A stretch of 13,801 bases of DNA from CAZUXE01 sp964624585 (lineage in GTDB: Bacteria > Hydrothermota > Tepidihabitantia > B3-TA06): NCBI GenBank assembly GCA_964624585.1, contig CAZUXE010000044.1, positions 1 to 13,801 of the forward strand, written 5' to 3'. The position numbers and the translations under genes are program-made. Each line of letters starts with the position of its first letter. Within the stretch, counting starts at the first letter, position 1. Below the pieces are notes generated by a model, which saw only the letters and a program-made list of their open reading frames with translations, was not told the DNA's origin and did no database searches. Below are positions 7,378 through 13,801 of the stretch, piece after piece.

Positions 7378-7405
7378 ATTATACCCTTAGTTCAGCGCTC
7401 TTCAA
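7378..7405 (-). promoter_or_regulatory. Promoter giving an apparently leaderless PHP transcript
   Basis: On the - strand, TTGAAG (complement of 7400-7405, 4/6) is followed by a 16-nt spacer and a perfect TATAAT (complement of 7378-7383). Only TCACA separates the -10 from the ATG at 7372, so transcription would begin at or next to the A of the start codon. The -35 lies inside the 3' end of the possible small ORF. Confidence 0.55.
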
Positions 7406-7490
7406 CTTTTATTTTGCAAACGCGGATATTGGTGGAATTGAGTTTGGCGAAGTTAGACAAGGTGACGTAATTTTTTGCAGTATGAGTCAT
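7392..7490 (-). CDS. Possible small protein (32 residues) between the hydroxyacid dehydrogenase and PHP genes
   Basis: An ATG at 7490 opens a 32-codon frame ending in TGA at 7392, beginning MTHTAKNYVT and ending KIKVEER. It starts 10 bases after the dehydrogenase stop. The upstream GAGGTAAGGATA offers GAGG at 8-nt spacing and AAGGA at 2-nt spacing, which is better than many confirmed starts in this window. The predicted peptide is basic, Thr/Asn-rich, without a membrane segment, and I recognise no family. A frame of this length can arise by chance, so this is a candidate only. Confidence 0.3.
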   Translation of the reverse strand: MTHTAKNYVTLSNFAKLNSTNIRVCKIKVEER

Positions 7491-7500
7491 TATCCTTACC

Positions 7501-8472
7501 TCATCTTCGATTAAGCCACACCTCGCGGTTGACTATATTAGATGGTATTTCTCCGGCAAAAACTTTAAGTATGGCGTAGGCGCAAAGTTCAGCCATAGCG
7601 TTACGCGCTTGATAGGTGGCCGAACCTATATGCGGAAGAGTTACCACGTTCTCCATTTTAAGTAATTCTTCAGAAATATCAGGTTCCCACTCGTAAACAT
7701 CAAGCCCAACGGCCGCAATTTTACCGGCCTTAAGTACCGTAATTAGGTCGCTTTCGTTAACAATAGCACCCCTTGCCGTATTTATAAGAACAGCCGAAGG
7801 CTTCATGCGAACCAATTGATGCACGTCAATAAGATGCTTGGTATCTCTATTCAAAGGCAGATGTATAGAAATAAAATCAGCCTCATGCATCAGATATGAA
7901 ATATCAACCTTAGTTGCTCCGGTTTGCGCTTCCAGCTCCATATTGCGGCTGCGATTATAATATAGAACCTTCATGTCGAATCCGCGTGCGCCCATTGCAA
8001 AGCGTGCACCTATGCGACCTGCTCCAACAACCCCCAAGGTTTTCCCTCTTATATCCTGCCCCAAAAGAAGTTGCGGTTCCCAACCGTTAAAGCGTCCTTC
8101 TCTAACTAATTTGTGCGCTTCAGGAATTCTGCGAGCGGCGGCAAAAAGAAGCGCCCATGCAAGTTCCGCTGTAGCGTCAGTAAGAACGTCAGGGGTGTTG
8201 GCAACAACTATGCCGCGCCTTGTGGCTTCAGCTACATCAATGTTATCGTAGCCGACCGCGTAGTTAGCAATAATCTTCAATTTAGGGGCAGCATCCAGCA
8301 CCTCAGCGTCTATTCTGTCAGAAAGCAGGCAAATTAAAGCGTCAGCGTCGGCAATAGCTTCTTTCATAAAAGCCTTTATCATACTAGTGCGCCCATCGTA
8401 TACCCCAACGCTGTGAGCGCTTAATAAATCTAGCCCCGTTCGGGGAATTTCTCTGGTAACGTAAATCCTCAT
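7501..8472 (-). CDS. gyaR: D-2-hydroxyacid dehydrogenase, glyoxylate/hydroxypyruvate reductase type
   Basis: This 323-residue cytosolic NAD(P)H oxidoreductase probably reduces glyoxylate to glycolate, or hydroxypyruvate to glycerate. The Rossmann motif GVVGAGRIG is at residues 147-155. The catalytic triad of the family is visible: R234 in NTARGAIV, E263 in DVYEWEP and H281 in LPHIGSAT. The N-terminal catalytic domain carries NYAVGYDNID (70-79), typical of the GyaR/GRHPR branch, and overall length fits. Phosphoglycerate dehydrogenase (SerA) is less likely because there is no C-terminal ACT domain. The ATG at 8472 has AAGGTG a little upstream. A 64-bp gap separates it from ruvB, and no terminator is seen there, so read-through from the ruv genes is plausible. 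Confidence 0.9.
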   Translation of the reverse strand: MRIYVTREIPRTGLDLLSAHSVGVYDGRTSMIKAFMKEAIADADALICLLSDRIDAEVLDAAPKLKIIANYAVGYDNIDVAEATRRGIVVANTPDVLTDATAELAWALLFAAARRIPEAHKLVREGRFNGWEPQLLLGQDIRGKTLGVVGAGRIGARFAMGARGFDMKVLYYNRSRNMELEAQTGATKVDISYLMHEADFISIHLPLNRDTKHLIDVHQLVRMKPSAVLINTARGAIVNESDLITVLKAGKIAAVGLDVYEWEPDISEELLKMENVVTLPHIGSATYQARNAMAELCAYAILKVFAGEIPSNIVNREVWLNRR

Positions 8473-8536
8473 ACGCTTTTCACCTTCCCCGTCATAAATT
8501 GGATAATGAACCGGTTGTTACAATAATTCGAACTTT

Positions 8537-9613
8537 TCATAAACCTAATTCTCCCGTTTTGGTTGACGATTTTCTCACCCTTCGTTTAGGGTATTCTCCC
8601 AAATGTTCACAGGCCTTATCAGTTACGGTTCGTCCCGATGGGGTACGGGCAAGAAAACCTATCTTTAAGAGAAAAGGTTCCACCATATCTACAATAGTAT
8701 CTTGCTCCTGCTGCAATGTTGCAGCAATTGCCTCAAGCCCCACAGGGCCGCCGGCGTAGAAACGAATAATTGCCTGCAGCAGTATTCTATCCAAATCGGT
8801 TAAACCAATATGGTCAATACCTTCAAGGGCAAGAGCGTCCGCCGCCACTTTTTTATCAATCCCTCCACCGGCGCGAACCTGAGCATAGTCGCGCACCCTT
8901 TTCAAAAGAGTATTCGCAATACGCGGAGTGCCTCGCGCACGTCGGGCAATTTCTATGGCTCCTTCTTCATCTATTTCTACATCAAGAATCCCGGCTGAAC
9001 GTTTGACAATAAGGGCAAGGTCTTCGTTGGAGTAAAATTCTACAGAACGCGTAATTCCGAAACGCTCCCGCATAGGTGCAGATAAAAGCCCAGGTCTTGT
9101 GGTCGCCCCAACTAAGGTAAATCGTTCCAAACGAAACCTATGCGAACGGGCATGAGCGCCTTTGTCAAAGATAAAATCGACAGCGAAGTCTTCCATTGCA
9201 GGATAAAGAAATTCCTCAACAACCTTGGGCAGACGATGAATTTCGTCGATAAAGAACACTGTACCGGCCTCCATGCCTGTAAGATAGGCTATCAAATCGC
9301 CGGCGCGTTCCAAAGCCGGACCAGAGGTAGTAACAATTGAGGTCTCCATTTCTCTTGCTATAATATTTGCAAAGGTGGTTTTACCCAATCCGGGAGGCCC
9401 GTGCAGAAGAATATGATCCATAGGTTCATCCCGTTTTCGGGCAGCTTCAATAGCTATAGAAAGGGTTTCAACCAGTTTCCTTTGTCCAATACACTCCAGC
9501 AGTCTTTTAGGCCGAAGATCCCACCGGCTTTTATCATCATCGGAGGCAGAAAATGCCGCAGGTGTTTTGGGCGGTTTTTTGTTTTCTTCAGCGTCTTGAA
9601 CGGTATACTGCAT
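8537..9613 (-). CDS. ruvB: Holliday junction branch migration DNA helicase RuvB
   Basis: This AAA+ motor of RuvAB drives branch migration at Holliday junctions during recombinational repair. In the 358-residue protein, Walker A GPPGLGKTT is at 72-80, Walker B FIDEIHR at 121-127, sensor 1 GATTRPG at 169-175, and the arginine-finger region APMRERFG at 179-186. The C-terminal winged-helix ends with GFLARTPSGR, a family signature. The N-terminal 28 residues are a charged, variable extension of a kind common among RuvBs. GAGGAG lies 7 nt before the ATG at 9613, which supports this start although it overlaps the end of ruvA by 26 bases. The overlap suggests coupled synthesis of RuvA and RuvB. Confidence 0.98.
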   Translation of the reverse strand: MQYTVQDAEENKKPPKTPAAFSASDDDKSRWDLRPKRLLECIGQRKLVETLSIAIEAARKRDEPMDHILLHGPPGLGKTTFANIIAREMETSIVTTSGPALERAGDLIAYLTGMEAGTVFFIDEIHRLPKVVEEFLYPAMEDFAVDFIFDKGAHARSHRFRLERFTLVGATTRPGLLSAPMRERFGITRSVEFYSNEDLALIVKRSAGILDVEIDEEGAIEIARRARGTPRIANTLLKRVRDYAQVRAGGGIDKKVAADALALEGIDHIGLTDLDRILLQAIIRFYAGGPVGLEAIAATLQQEQDTIVDMVEPFLLKIGFLARTPSGRTVTDKACEHLGEYPKRRVRKSSTKTGELGL

Positions 9614-10226
9614 CGAAAAGCTCCTCAGGTGTTTGAATTTCAGGATTCTGTTTAATTACCTCATCCACCATAACTGTTGCCTCACTCCGCTTGTATCCCA
9701 ACTGAACCGTTAAAACTTCTATAACCTGAGAACGCACTTCGTCAATGTTATCGGATTCAGGCGTGATTTCATCAGCACCCTCATCCTGCATCAGAGCGAA
9801 TTTAGCCATTTTACCGCGGAGAGTAGCTATTATCTTCTCGGCCTTCTTTTTCCCAATACCCGATAATTTTGTAAGGGTTGATACTTCGCGACCTTCAATA
9901 GCCCTTGCAATTGTGCGAATAGGCATGGTCAAAGCTTTTGCGGCGGCGGTGGGACCTATATCTTGAACCTCTATAAGACGTTGAAAAAATTCTCGTTCAA
10001 CCTGATTGCGGAATCCTATCAATAATGGTTTGGGGGTACGCTCCGTTTGATGCTGGTAGATAAAAAATTCCAGTTCACGCGCCTCCTCTGTTATACGATG
10101 CAGTCCAAGTTCCTTCCATATGATGTGGGGGATTCTTACTTCGTAGCCAATGTTCGCTACCATTAGGGTAACCGTTTCACTATCCTCATCAAGGTATATG
10201 AGCTTGCCTTTAAGGTAACCAATCAT
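9588..10226 (-). CDS. ruvA: Holliday junction DNA-binding protein RuvA
   Basis: RuvA tetramers bind the four-way junction and load RuvB. The 212-residue protein has the N-terminal OB-fold (MIGYLKGKL, then ANIGYEVRIP near 24-33). Two helix-hairpin-helix motifs follow, EVQDIGPTAAAKAL (86-99) and LSGIGKKKAEKII (121-133). A flexible acidic linker (about 146-162) precedes the C-terminal RuvB-binding domain with VLTVQLGYKRSEA. It starts at ATG 10226, overlapping the ruvC stop as ATGA, with GGAAAG just upstream inside the ruvC end. Confidence 0.97.
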   Translation of the reverse strand: MIGYLKGKLIYLDEDSETVTLMVANIGYEVRIPHIIWKELGLHRITEEARELEFFIYQHQTERTPKPLLIGFRNQVEREFFQRLIEVQDIGPTAAAKALTMPIRTIARAIEGREVSTLTKLSGIGKKKAEKIIATLRGKMAKFALMQDEGADEITPESDNIDEVRSQVIEVLTVQLGYKRSEATVMVDEVIKQNPEIQTPEELFDAVYRSRR

Positions 10227-10726
10227 TTCTTTCCAAGTGTAGCCATTATTGACGCTGCAGTCAAGGCCATTGCGGCGGCATCGGCCACGTGCGAAGGACT
10301 CAAAACGGCTTTGAGTCCCAGTTTTACCTGTACCGCTCGCTGAATTTGTTCCTTCTGCGCATTACCGTAACCGGTTAGGGTCTCCTTGGCTTCACGGGGT
10401 GTAATTTCGGCAATATCTAACTTATTTTCAAAGGCGGTCAAAAGAATTACACCCAAAACCTTGCCAAGTGACAAACCGGCCTTGGGTGCATCTCTTCGTA
10501 TGAAAGCGGTCTCAATTGCCATAACTTTTGGACGATATTTAAGAATAACTTCTCGAACACCTTCGGCAATTATGGAAAGACGCGCAGGGGTAGGTGTATT
10601 GGGTTTGGTGCGAAGCATTTTGCTACATATCAGCTTCAATTTCACCCCAGTCTCAAGAACAACCGCTCCTGTTGAAGCGAGTCCCGGGTCAATACCTAAA
10701 ATCCTGAGCGTCCTCAAGCCGCCCAC
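10223..10726 (-). CDS. ruvC: Crossover junction endodeoxyribonuclease RuvC
   Basis: This Mg2+-dependent resolvase cuts Holliday junctions. The 167-residue RNase H-fold protein has catalytic D13 (LGIDPG), E72 (AIETAF), and H146 and D149 (SPSHVADAAAMAL). His at the third position, rather than Asp as in E. coli, matches the Thermus-type active site. The segment APKAGLSLGKVLGV corresponds to the conserved helix after the second acidic residue. The start is uncertain. GTG at 10726 follows an in-frame TAG directly and has AGGAGAGG some 11 nt upstream. A TTG at 10717 has AGGTGG at 5-nt spacing and would give LRTLRILGIDPG. The gene follows yebC by 76 bases. Confidence 0.96.
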   Translation of the reverse strand: MGGLRTLRILGIDPGLASTGAVVLETGVKLKLICSKMLRTKPNTPTPARLSIIAEGVREVILKYRPKVMAIETAFIRRDAPKAGLSLGKVLGVILLTAFENKLDIAEITPREAKETLTGYGNAQKEQIQRAVQVKLGLKAVLSPSHVADAAAMALTAASIMATLGKK

Positions 10727-10802
10727 CTAATTATCTACCTCTCCTGTCTTAACGAAAGCCCTGTTTCATAAACAAGCCGATGGTAAGTTCTGAAAAAAAG
10801 CA

Positions 10803-11558
10803 TTACTCTTCTGCAGCCAGCTTCTCCATTATTTCATCTGAGATATCGAAATTAGCGTAAACCTTCTGCACATCATCTTGATCTTCTAATGCGTCCATAA
10901 GCTTAAGAAGTTTAGCTGCATCTTTTTCATCAAGCTTTACGGTATTCTGTGGTATCTGGCTAAGTTCGGCAAATACAATTTCTGCACCAGCTGTCTGAAG
11001 CGCTTCTTTTACAGCTGTGAAATTGGCAACATCGGTTCTGATTTCATAAACCTCACCGTCCTTACGAAAATCATCAGCTCCGGCTTCAAGGGCCATATCA
11101 AGAGCTTTGTCTTCAGGGCAAGAATCTGCAGGCATGTGAATTATACCATAGGCCTTAAACTGCCATGCTACACTTCCCGCTCCACCCAAACTGGAATTAT
11201 GTCTGGAAAGGATGTGTTTTATTTCACCTAAGGTACGATTTTTATTATCGGTAAGTACTTGAATAACCACGGCAACTCCTGCTGGAGCATACGCCTCATA
11301 GGTTACCTCTTCGTAAGTGACGCCGGGAAGCTCTCCAGTTCCGCGTTTTATGGCTCGTTCAATATTATCGGCAGGCATATTAGCCGCTTTTGCCACATCC
11401 ATTGCAGTACGCAGGCGAGGGTTGGCGTCGGGATCTCCGCCGCCACCCTTAGCCGCCGCTGTAATTTCGCGGATTAACTTGGAGAAGAGCTTACCGCGCT
11501 TGGCGTCAGCCGCGGCTTTCTTGTGTTTAATGGTAGACCATTTACTATGTCCTGACAT
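10803..11558 (-). CDS. yebC: YebC/PmpR (TACO1) family protein
   Basis: The 251-residue protein begins MSGHSKWSTIKHKKAAADAKRG in essence and continues with the glycine-rich GGGGDPDANPRLR and the NMPADNIERAIKRG motif, all hallmarks of the YebC family. Members have been described as transcriptional regulators, and more recently as ribosome-associated factors that help translation through proline-rich stretches (mitochondrial homologue TACO1). Length and three-domain architecture look complete. GGAG lies upstream of the ATG. Its position before ruvCAB is the classic bacterial arrangement. Confidence 0.97.
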   Translation of the reverse strand: MSGHSKWSTIKHKKAAADAKRGKLFSKLIREITAAAKGGGGDPDANPRLRTAMDVAKAANMPADNIERAIKRGTGELPGVTYEEVTYEAYAPAGVAVVIQVLTDNKNRTLGEIKHILSRHNSSLGGAGSVAWQFKAYGIIHMPADSCPEDKALDMALEAGADDFRKDGEVYEIRTDVANFTAVKEALQTAGAEIVFAELSQIPQNTVKLDEKDAAKLLKLMDALEDQDDVQKVYANFDISDEIMEKLAAEE

Positions 11559-11598
11559 TAAATAGGCTCCTCTCTTCTATAAAAATAAAACTTATTCT

Positions 11599-12084
11599 TT
11601 ATTCTTCTATACCGTAGATAACTGCAATACTGGTTTTACCGTCTTCTTCGCCAATAGTTACCATTGCACTAAAGTTGCCTTTGGATAAACCTAACATGCT
11701 ACCTTCAGTACCGTCTTCGCCCATTCCTGAAAAAGCGACTTCTGATTTCCAGCCTTTCTTGGTAAGACCTTTATAATGCTTGACTACACGCGATGCGCTG
11801 GCAGAGGTCTCCATTGCAACAGAAGAACCTTTACCTTCTCCGGTATTTATGGAAAACGAACCTACAACTTTGGCTCCCGGATATTTAAGTTCTTTTGGAA
11901 AATCTGCTGGCAATTTGCCCTTGCCGCTTAAGTCGATATCAACATCGCCGCCGCCTTCAGACTCAATACTTTTTTCAATAATTTTCTCGGCCATATTTTC
12001 AGCCATCTTTTCAGGACTGCAGCAAGATAAGGTTATACCTGCAACAAACACTGCGATGGCCATAAGTATAAACGACTTTTTCAT
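11599..12084 (-). CDS. Small lipoprotein, paralogue A of a tandem pair
   Basis: The 161-residue protein has a lipoprotein-type signal peptide, MKKSFILMAI...GITLSCC, with candidate acylated Cys at 21 or 22. The lipobox is atypical (TLSC or LSCC). The linker EKMAENMAEKIIEKS is helical and acidic/basic. The conserved domain runs from LPADFPKELKYPGAK through VVKHYKGLTKKGW to KTSIAVIYGIEE. It aligns over its length with the neighbour at 12318-12788: LPAxFPxxLxYPxA, then HYKGL.KKGW against FYKKLGEKGW, then GKT...VIYG against GKT...VLYG. The pattern (YPGA, an aliphatic/polar core, FYKxxLxxxGW) occurs in many uncharacterised bacterial lipoproteins as I recall. Function unknown. AGGAG precedes the ATG, and a strong promoter lies about 80 bases upstream. 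Confidence 0.85.
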   Translation of the reverse strand: MKKSFILMAIAVFVAGITLSCCSPEKMAENMAEKIIEKSIESEGGGDVDIDLSGKGKLPADFPKELKYPGAKVVGSFSINTGEGKGSSVAMETSASASRVVKHYKGLTKKGWKSEVAFSGMGEDGTEGSMLGLSKGNFSAMVTIGEEDGKTSIAVIYGIEE

Positions 12085-12120
12085 AAATTAACTCCTATCG
12101 TTATGATGTTGTCAATAAAT

Positions 12121-12133
12121 CCCTCTGTGAGGG
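12121..12133 (-). other. Leader hairpin upstream of lipoprotein A
   Basis: CCCTC-TGT-GAGGG is a perfect 5-bp stem with a 3-nt loop, in the transcribed leader between the predicted start (near 12155) and the ATG at 12084. Read on the - strand it is followed by ATTTATT, too weak a U-tract for a confident terminator. It may be an mRNA-stability or attenuation element. Confidence 0.3.
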
Positions 12134-12161
12134 TTTTAATCTCTCCCCTCGCCTACAAATG

Positions 12162-12189
12162 ATTATAACCTAGATTAACCGTTTGACAA
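12162..12189 (-). promoter_or_regulatory. Strong promoter for lipoprotein A
   Basis: On the - strand, TTGTCA (complement of 12184-12189, 5/6) is followed by a 16-nt spacer and a perfect TATAAT (complement of 12162-12167). The predicted leader is about 70 nt. The rest of the 233-base gap up to the next gene holds nothing else I can support. Confidence 0.65.
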
Positions 12190-12317
12190 TAGCAACTAGG
12201 CTAGAAATAAAGATATTGTTTGTGGTTTCTACCTCAGCTTTTTGTAAAACTTACCGTTGTGGATATCAGTCCCAGCTTTCCTGTGTTATTAGGAAGACCT
12301 TTTTTCAAAAACTAGCT

Positions 12318-12788
12318 TTAGGACTTCTTTACGCCGTAGAGAACAACAAGGTCGTGTGTTTTTCCGTTCTTTAACGAAATCGTTATTAAAGCGTTAATCT
12401 CGCCCTTTACTAACTTTAACATTATTCCGTTATCGCTACGTGAGACTTGACTTACTGTCCAGCCTTTCTCACCAAGCTTCTTATAAAAGGTTTCCACAGG
12501 AGAAGGGTCAGGGTTAACATTCATAATAACTCTGAAACCTTCTCCTTGCGCTGTCGCCTTCATTGTAACTGTGGGTTTAGAAGCCTTAGGATACATAAGC
12601 CCTTCAGGGAATCCCGCAGGCAAATCACTTAAACTAACGTAAGCATTAATCCTATTTTCATTTTCGGCTTTCTCCACAGAGGCGCTTGCAACCTTATTTT
12701 CGGCAGCAGCCTTTTTGGGACCGCCGCAAGACAAAGTTATTCCTGCAGCAAACAGTGTCATAAGCATAAACATATACGACTTTTTCAT
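12318..12788 (-). CDS. Small lipoprotein, paralogue B of a tandem pair
   Basis: The 156-residue protein has the signal MKKSYMFMLM...GITLSC with Cys 21, nearly the same cleavage region as paralogue A (GITLSC identical). A short Ala/Lys/Glu-rich linker (22-50) is followed by the shared domain: LPAGFPEGLMYPKA, a beta stretch, VETFYKKLGEKGWTV and KTHDLVVLYGVKKS. It differs from A in the linker and in the middle strands, so the duplication is not recent. AGGAG precedes the ATG in the context ATAGGAGTTA, the same ten bases found before paralogue A. The leader contains GTTTGT-AAAA-ACAAAC (12804-12819), a 6-bp stem. No convincing promoter was found. Function unknown. Confidence 0.85.
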   Translation of the reverse strand: MKKSYMFMLMTLFAAGITLSCGGPKKAAAENKVASASVEKAENENRINAYVSLSDLPAGFPEGLMYPKASKPTVTMKATAQGEGFRVIMNVNPDPSPVETFYKKLGEKGWTVSQVSRSDNGIMLKLVKGEINALITISLKNGKTHDLVVLYGVKKS

Positions 12789-12902
12789 TACTAACTCCTA
12801 TGTGTTTGTAAAAACAAACCCTCTTTCTAAAACTCCTCAACTGTTTTTAACCTCGCAAAGTATCTTTCTTTTGGACTAAGCGTTTGGGGTCTTAGATACC
12901 CA

Positions 12903-13463
12903 TTAGGCCTCTTTACGATACTTTGACGGGCCTTCAACGAAAAGGTTACCGCCATGAACGTCGTTGGCAACAATGCAGGGAAAGTTCACTACTTCCAGAC
13001 GACGAACAGCTTCAGCTCCCAGTTCGGGATAAGCAATAACCTCAGCTTTTTTAATTGAGCGGGCAATCAGGGCGGCAGCCCCACCAACAGCGGCGAAGTA
13101 AACCGCTCCGTGTTCACTCATCGCGTCAAGAACCTCTTTTGAACGCTGCCCCTTGCCAATCATCCCTCGCAAACCGTTCTTGATAAGGATAGGTGCATAG
13201 GGATCCATGCGGTAGCTGGTTGTAGGGCCTGCAGAACCTATGGGGTAACCCGGAGGCGCAGGCGCGGGACCAACGTAGTAAATAATTTGGTCAGTGATAT
13301 CAAAGGGTAGCTTCTCGCCGCGATGGATAAGTTCCACCAAACGCTTATGCGCCGCATCGCGTGCAGTATAAATAACGCCTGTAATAAGCGCGCCATCACC
13401 GGCCTTTAAGGTTTCTACCTTTTCTTTGGTTAATGGCGTAGTAATTTTTTTTCGTTCAGACAT
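12903..13463 (-). CDS. Class I fumarate hydratase, beta (C-terminal) subunit
   Basis: The 186-residue protein is the C-terminal half of the iron-sulfur class I fumarase / L(+)-tartrate dehydratase family, which interconverts fumarate and malate in the TCA cycle. VIYTARDAAHKRL (30-42) and the substrate-site block with PPGYPIGSAGPTTSYRMDP (70-88), then GLRGMIGKG (97-105), are family signatures. The [4Fe-4S] cysteines belong to the alpha subunit, which is not encoded in this window; nothing coding is seen in the 338 bases upstream. Tartrate dehydratase is the alternative. AAGGAG lies 5 nt before the ATG, with a strong promoter about 45 bases upstream, so it is transcribed on its own. The next gene downstream starts 114 bases on. 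Confidence 0.93.
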   Translation of the reverse strand: MSERKKITTPLTKEKVETLKAGDGALITGVIYTARDAAHKRLVELIHRGEKLPFDITDQIIYYVGPAPAPPGYPIGSAGPTTSYRMDPYAPILIKNGLRGMIGKGQRSKEVLDAMSEHGAVYFAAVGGAAALIARSIKKAEVIAYPELGAEAVRRLEVVNFPCIVANDVHGGNLFVEGPSKYRKEA

Positions 13464-13507
13464 CTAGCTCCTTTCCAGAACGAAGACTAGTCATTTAAGT
13501 TTTCGGA

Positions 13508-13536
13508 AATATAACGCTGAATGTCTAAAAAGTCAA
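13508..13536 (-). promoter_or_regulatory. Strong promoter of the fumarase beta gene
   Basis: On the - strand, TTGACT (complement of 13531-13536, 5/6), a 17-nt spacer and TATATT (complement of 13508-13513, 5/6) form a near-ideal sigma-70 promoter. The predicted start is near 13501, giving a leader of about 38 nt. Confidence 0.7.
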
Positions 13537-13567
13537 CTAAATTCCATTTCGTAAAACAAATTGTACC

Positions 13568-13596
13568 ACTATCCAAAGCCGTAGGTTTTGGATAGT
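13568..13596. repeat. Perfect 10-bp inverted repeat upstream of the fumarase promoter
   Basis: ACTATCCAAA (13568-13577) and TTTGGATAGT (13587-13596) pair perfectly around a 9-nt loop. Neither strand continues into a U-tract, so it is not a standard terminator. It abuts the repeat-like stretch to its right and may be the left part of the same composite element. Confidence 0.6.
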
Positions 13597-13664
13597 CTTT
13601 GCGACCGACCTGACCGCTAGGGTGAACGAAGGAAACACCAACCGTAGAGAAGGAAGCAATCTCA
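13595..13664. repeat. Probable relic of a dispersed intergenic repeat (TTGCGA...GAAGCAATCTC type)
   Basis: The block opens with GTCTTTGCGACC and closes with GGAAGCAATCTC. From memory, a short imperfect palindrome of the form GTCATTGCGAG...GAAGCAATCTC is dispersed in the intergenic regions of many uncultured bacterial genomes, and this looks like a degenerate copy. It has no ORF. A run of seven C residues follows at 13668-13674. Confidence 0.4.
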
Positions 13665-13683
13665 AATCCCCCCCACTCATAAT

Positions 13684-13734
13684 CCCTCTCCCATTGGGAG
13701 AGGGAAAGCGTTCCAGAGGAACGCAGGGTGAGGG
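13684..13734. repeat. Double-hairpin repeat element with alternative pairing
   Basis: Two perfect hairpins stand side by side: CCCTCTCCC-ATT-GGGAGAGGG (13684-13704, 9-bp stem) and GCGTTCC-AGA-GGAACGC (13708-13724, 7-bp stem). The right end GGGTGAGGG (13726-13734) can also pair with the left arm CCCTCTCCC, with one mismatch, which would enclose the second hairpin. Similar CCCTCTCCC...GGGAGAGGG...GGGTGAGGG units are common dispersed elements in bacterial intergenic DNA as I recall. The remaining bases to 13801 hold no supported gene. Confidence 0.6.
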
Positions 13735-13801
13735 AGTATCAAGAAACAGATTCTACGAAAACTTTCTATACTACAGCTTTGTGGTCTTCGTAGGCTTTCA
13801 T

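Noticed and set aside
10735..10803. A 22-codon minus-strand frame starting in TAATG at the end of yebC
   Set aside because: Weak Shine-Dalgarno, no recognisable features, and it fills the leader of ruvC; probably chance.
12278..12306. Hairpin TTCCT...AGGAA followed by a T run on the + strand, as a terminator
   Set aside because: The stem is separated from the T run and no + strand gene ends there.
12183..12374. A 63-codon + strand frame between and into the lipoprotein genes
   Set aside because: TTG start without a Shine-Dalgarno, antisense to the end of lipoprotein B and overlapping the promoter of lipoprotein A.
13753..13793. CTACGAA...TTCGTAG inverted repeat near the right edge
   Set aside because: A 7-bp stem across a 27-nt loop; not distinguishable from chance.

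Overview
The window looks like a chromosomal segment from an uncultured bacterium of the FCB / candidate-division WOR-3 (Stahlbacteria) kind. The main clue is a secreted M14 peptidase that ends in a FlgD/T9SS-type beta domain closing with GVYFVK...KVVVLD, a C-terminus common in those lineages. AT-rich promoters with near-consensus sigma-70 boxes, Cys-anchored lipoproteins and intergenic hairpin repeats fit as well. This assignment is an inference; no rRNA or other taxonomic marker gene lies in the window.

Layout: one gene on the + strand (184-996) encodes an alpha/alpha-toroid repeat protein of unknown role. Everything else is on the - strand, so it reads from right to left. From the right edge: a 338-base gene-free stretch with stacked hairpin repeats; a class I fumarase beta subunit with its own strong promoter; two tandem paralogous small lipoproteins; then yebC, ruvC, ruvA and ruvB, with ruvC/ruvA and ruvA/ruvB overlapping. 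After ruvB come a glyoxylate-reductase-type D-2-hydroxyacid dehydrogenase, a possible 32-codon small ORF, a PHP-family phosphoesterase (HisJ/HisK type), a class I SAM methyltransferase, an uncharacterised lipoprotein and the M14 zinc carboxypeptidase. The last four genes are tightly packed (18 bp gap, ATGGTGA overlap, 2 bp gap) and look like one transcription unit. Next is argF (ornithine carbamoyltransferase) with its own promoter and a clear Rho-independent terminator, then a nitroreductase with an excellent promoter.

How the genes work together: RuvABC process Holliday junctions, and yebC upstream is the classic neighbour. The methyltransferase-lipoprotein-carboxypeptidase unit suggests an envelope or export-linked module, but only gene order supports that. 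The remaining enzymes (OTCase, fumarase, hydroxyacid dehydrogenase, PHP phosphatase) are ordinary central or amino-acid metabolism.

Most of the window is housekeeping and I see no CRISPR, transposase, phage or toxin-antitoxin system. The points most worth a second look are the lipoprotein/M14 pair, the tandem lipoproteins, the composite hairpin repeats at the right end, an apparently leaderless promoter at the PHP gene, and several start-codon questions (argF, methyltransferase, ruvC).
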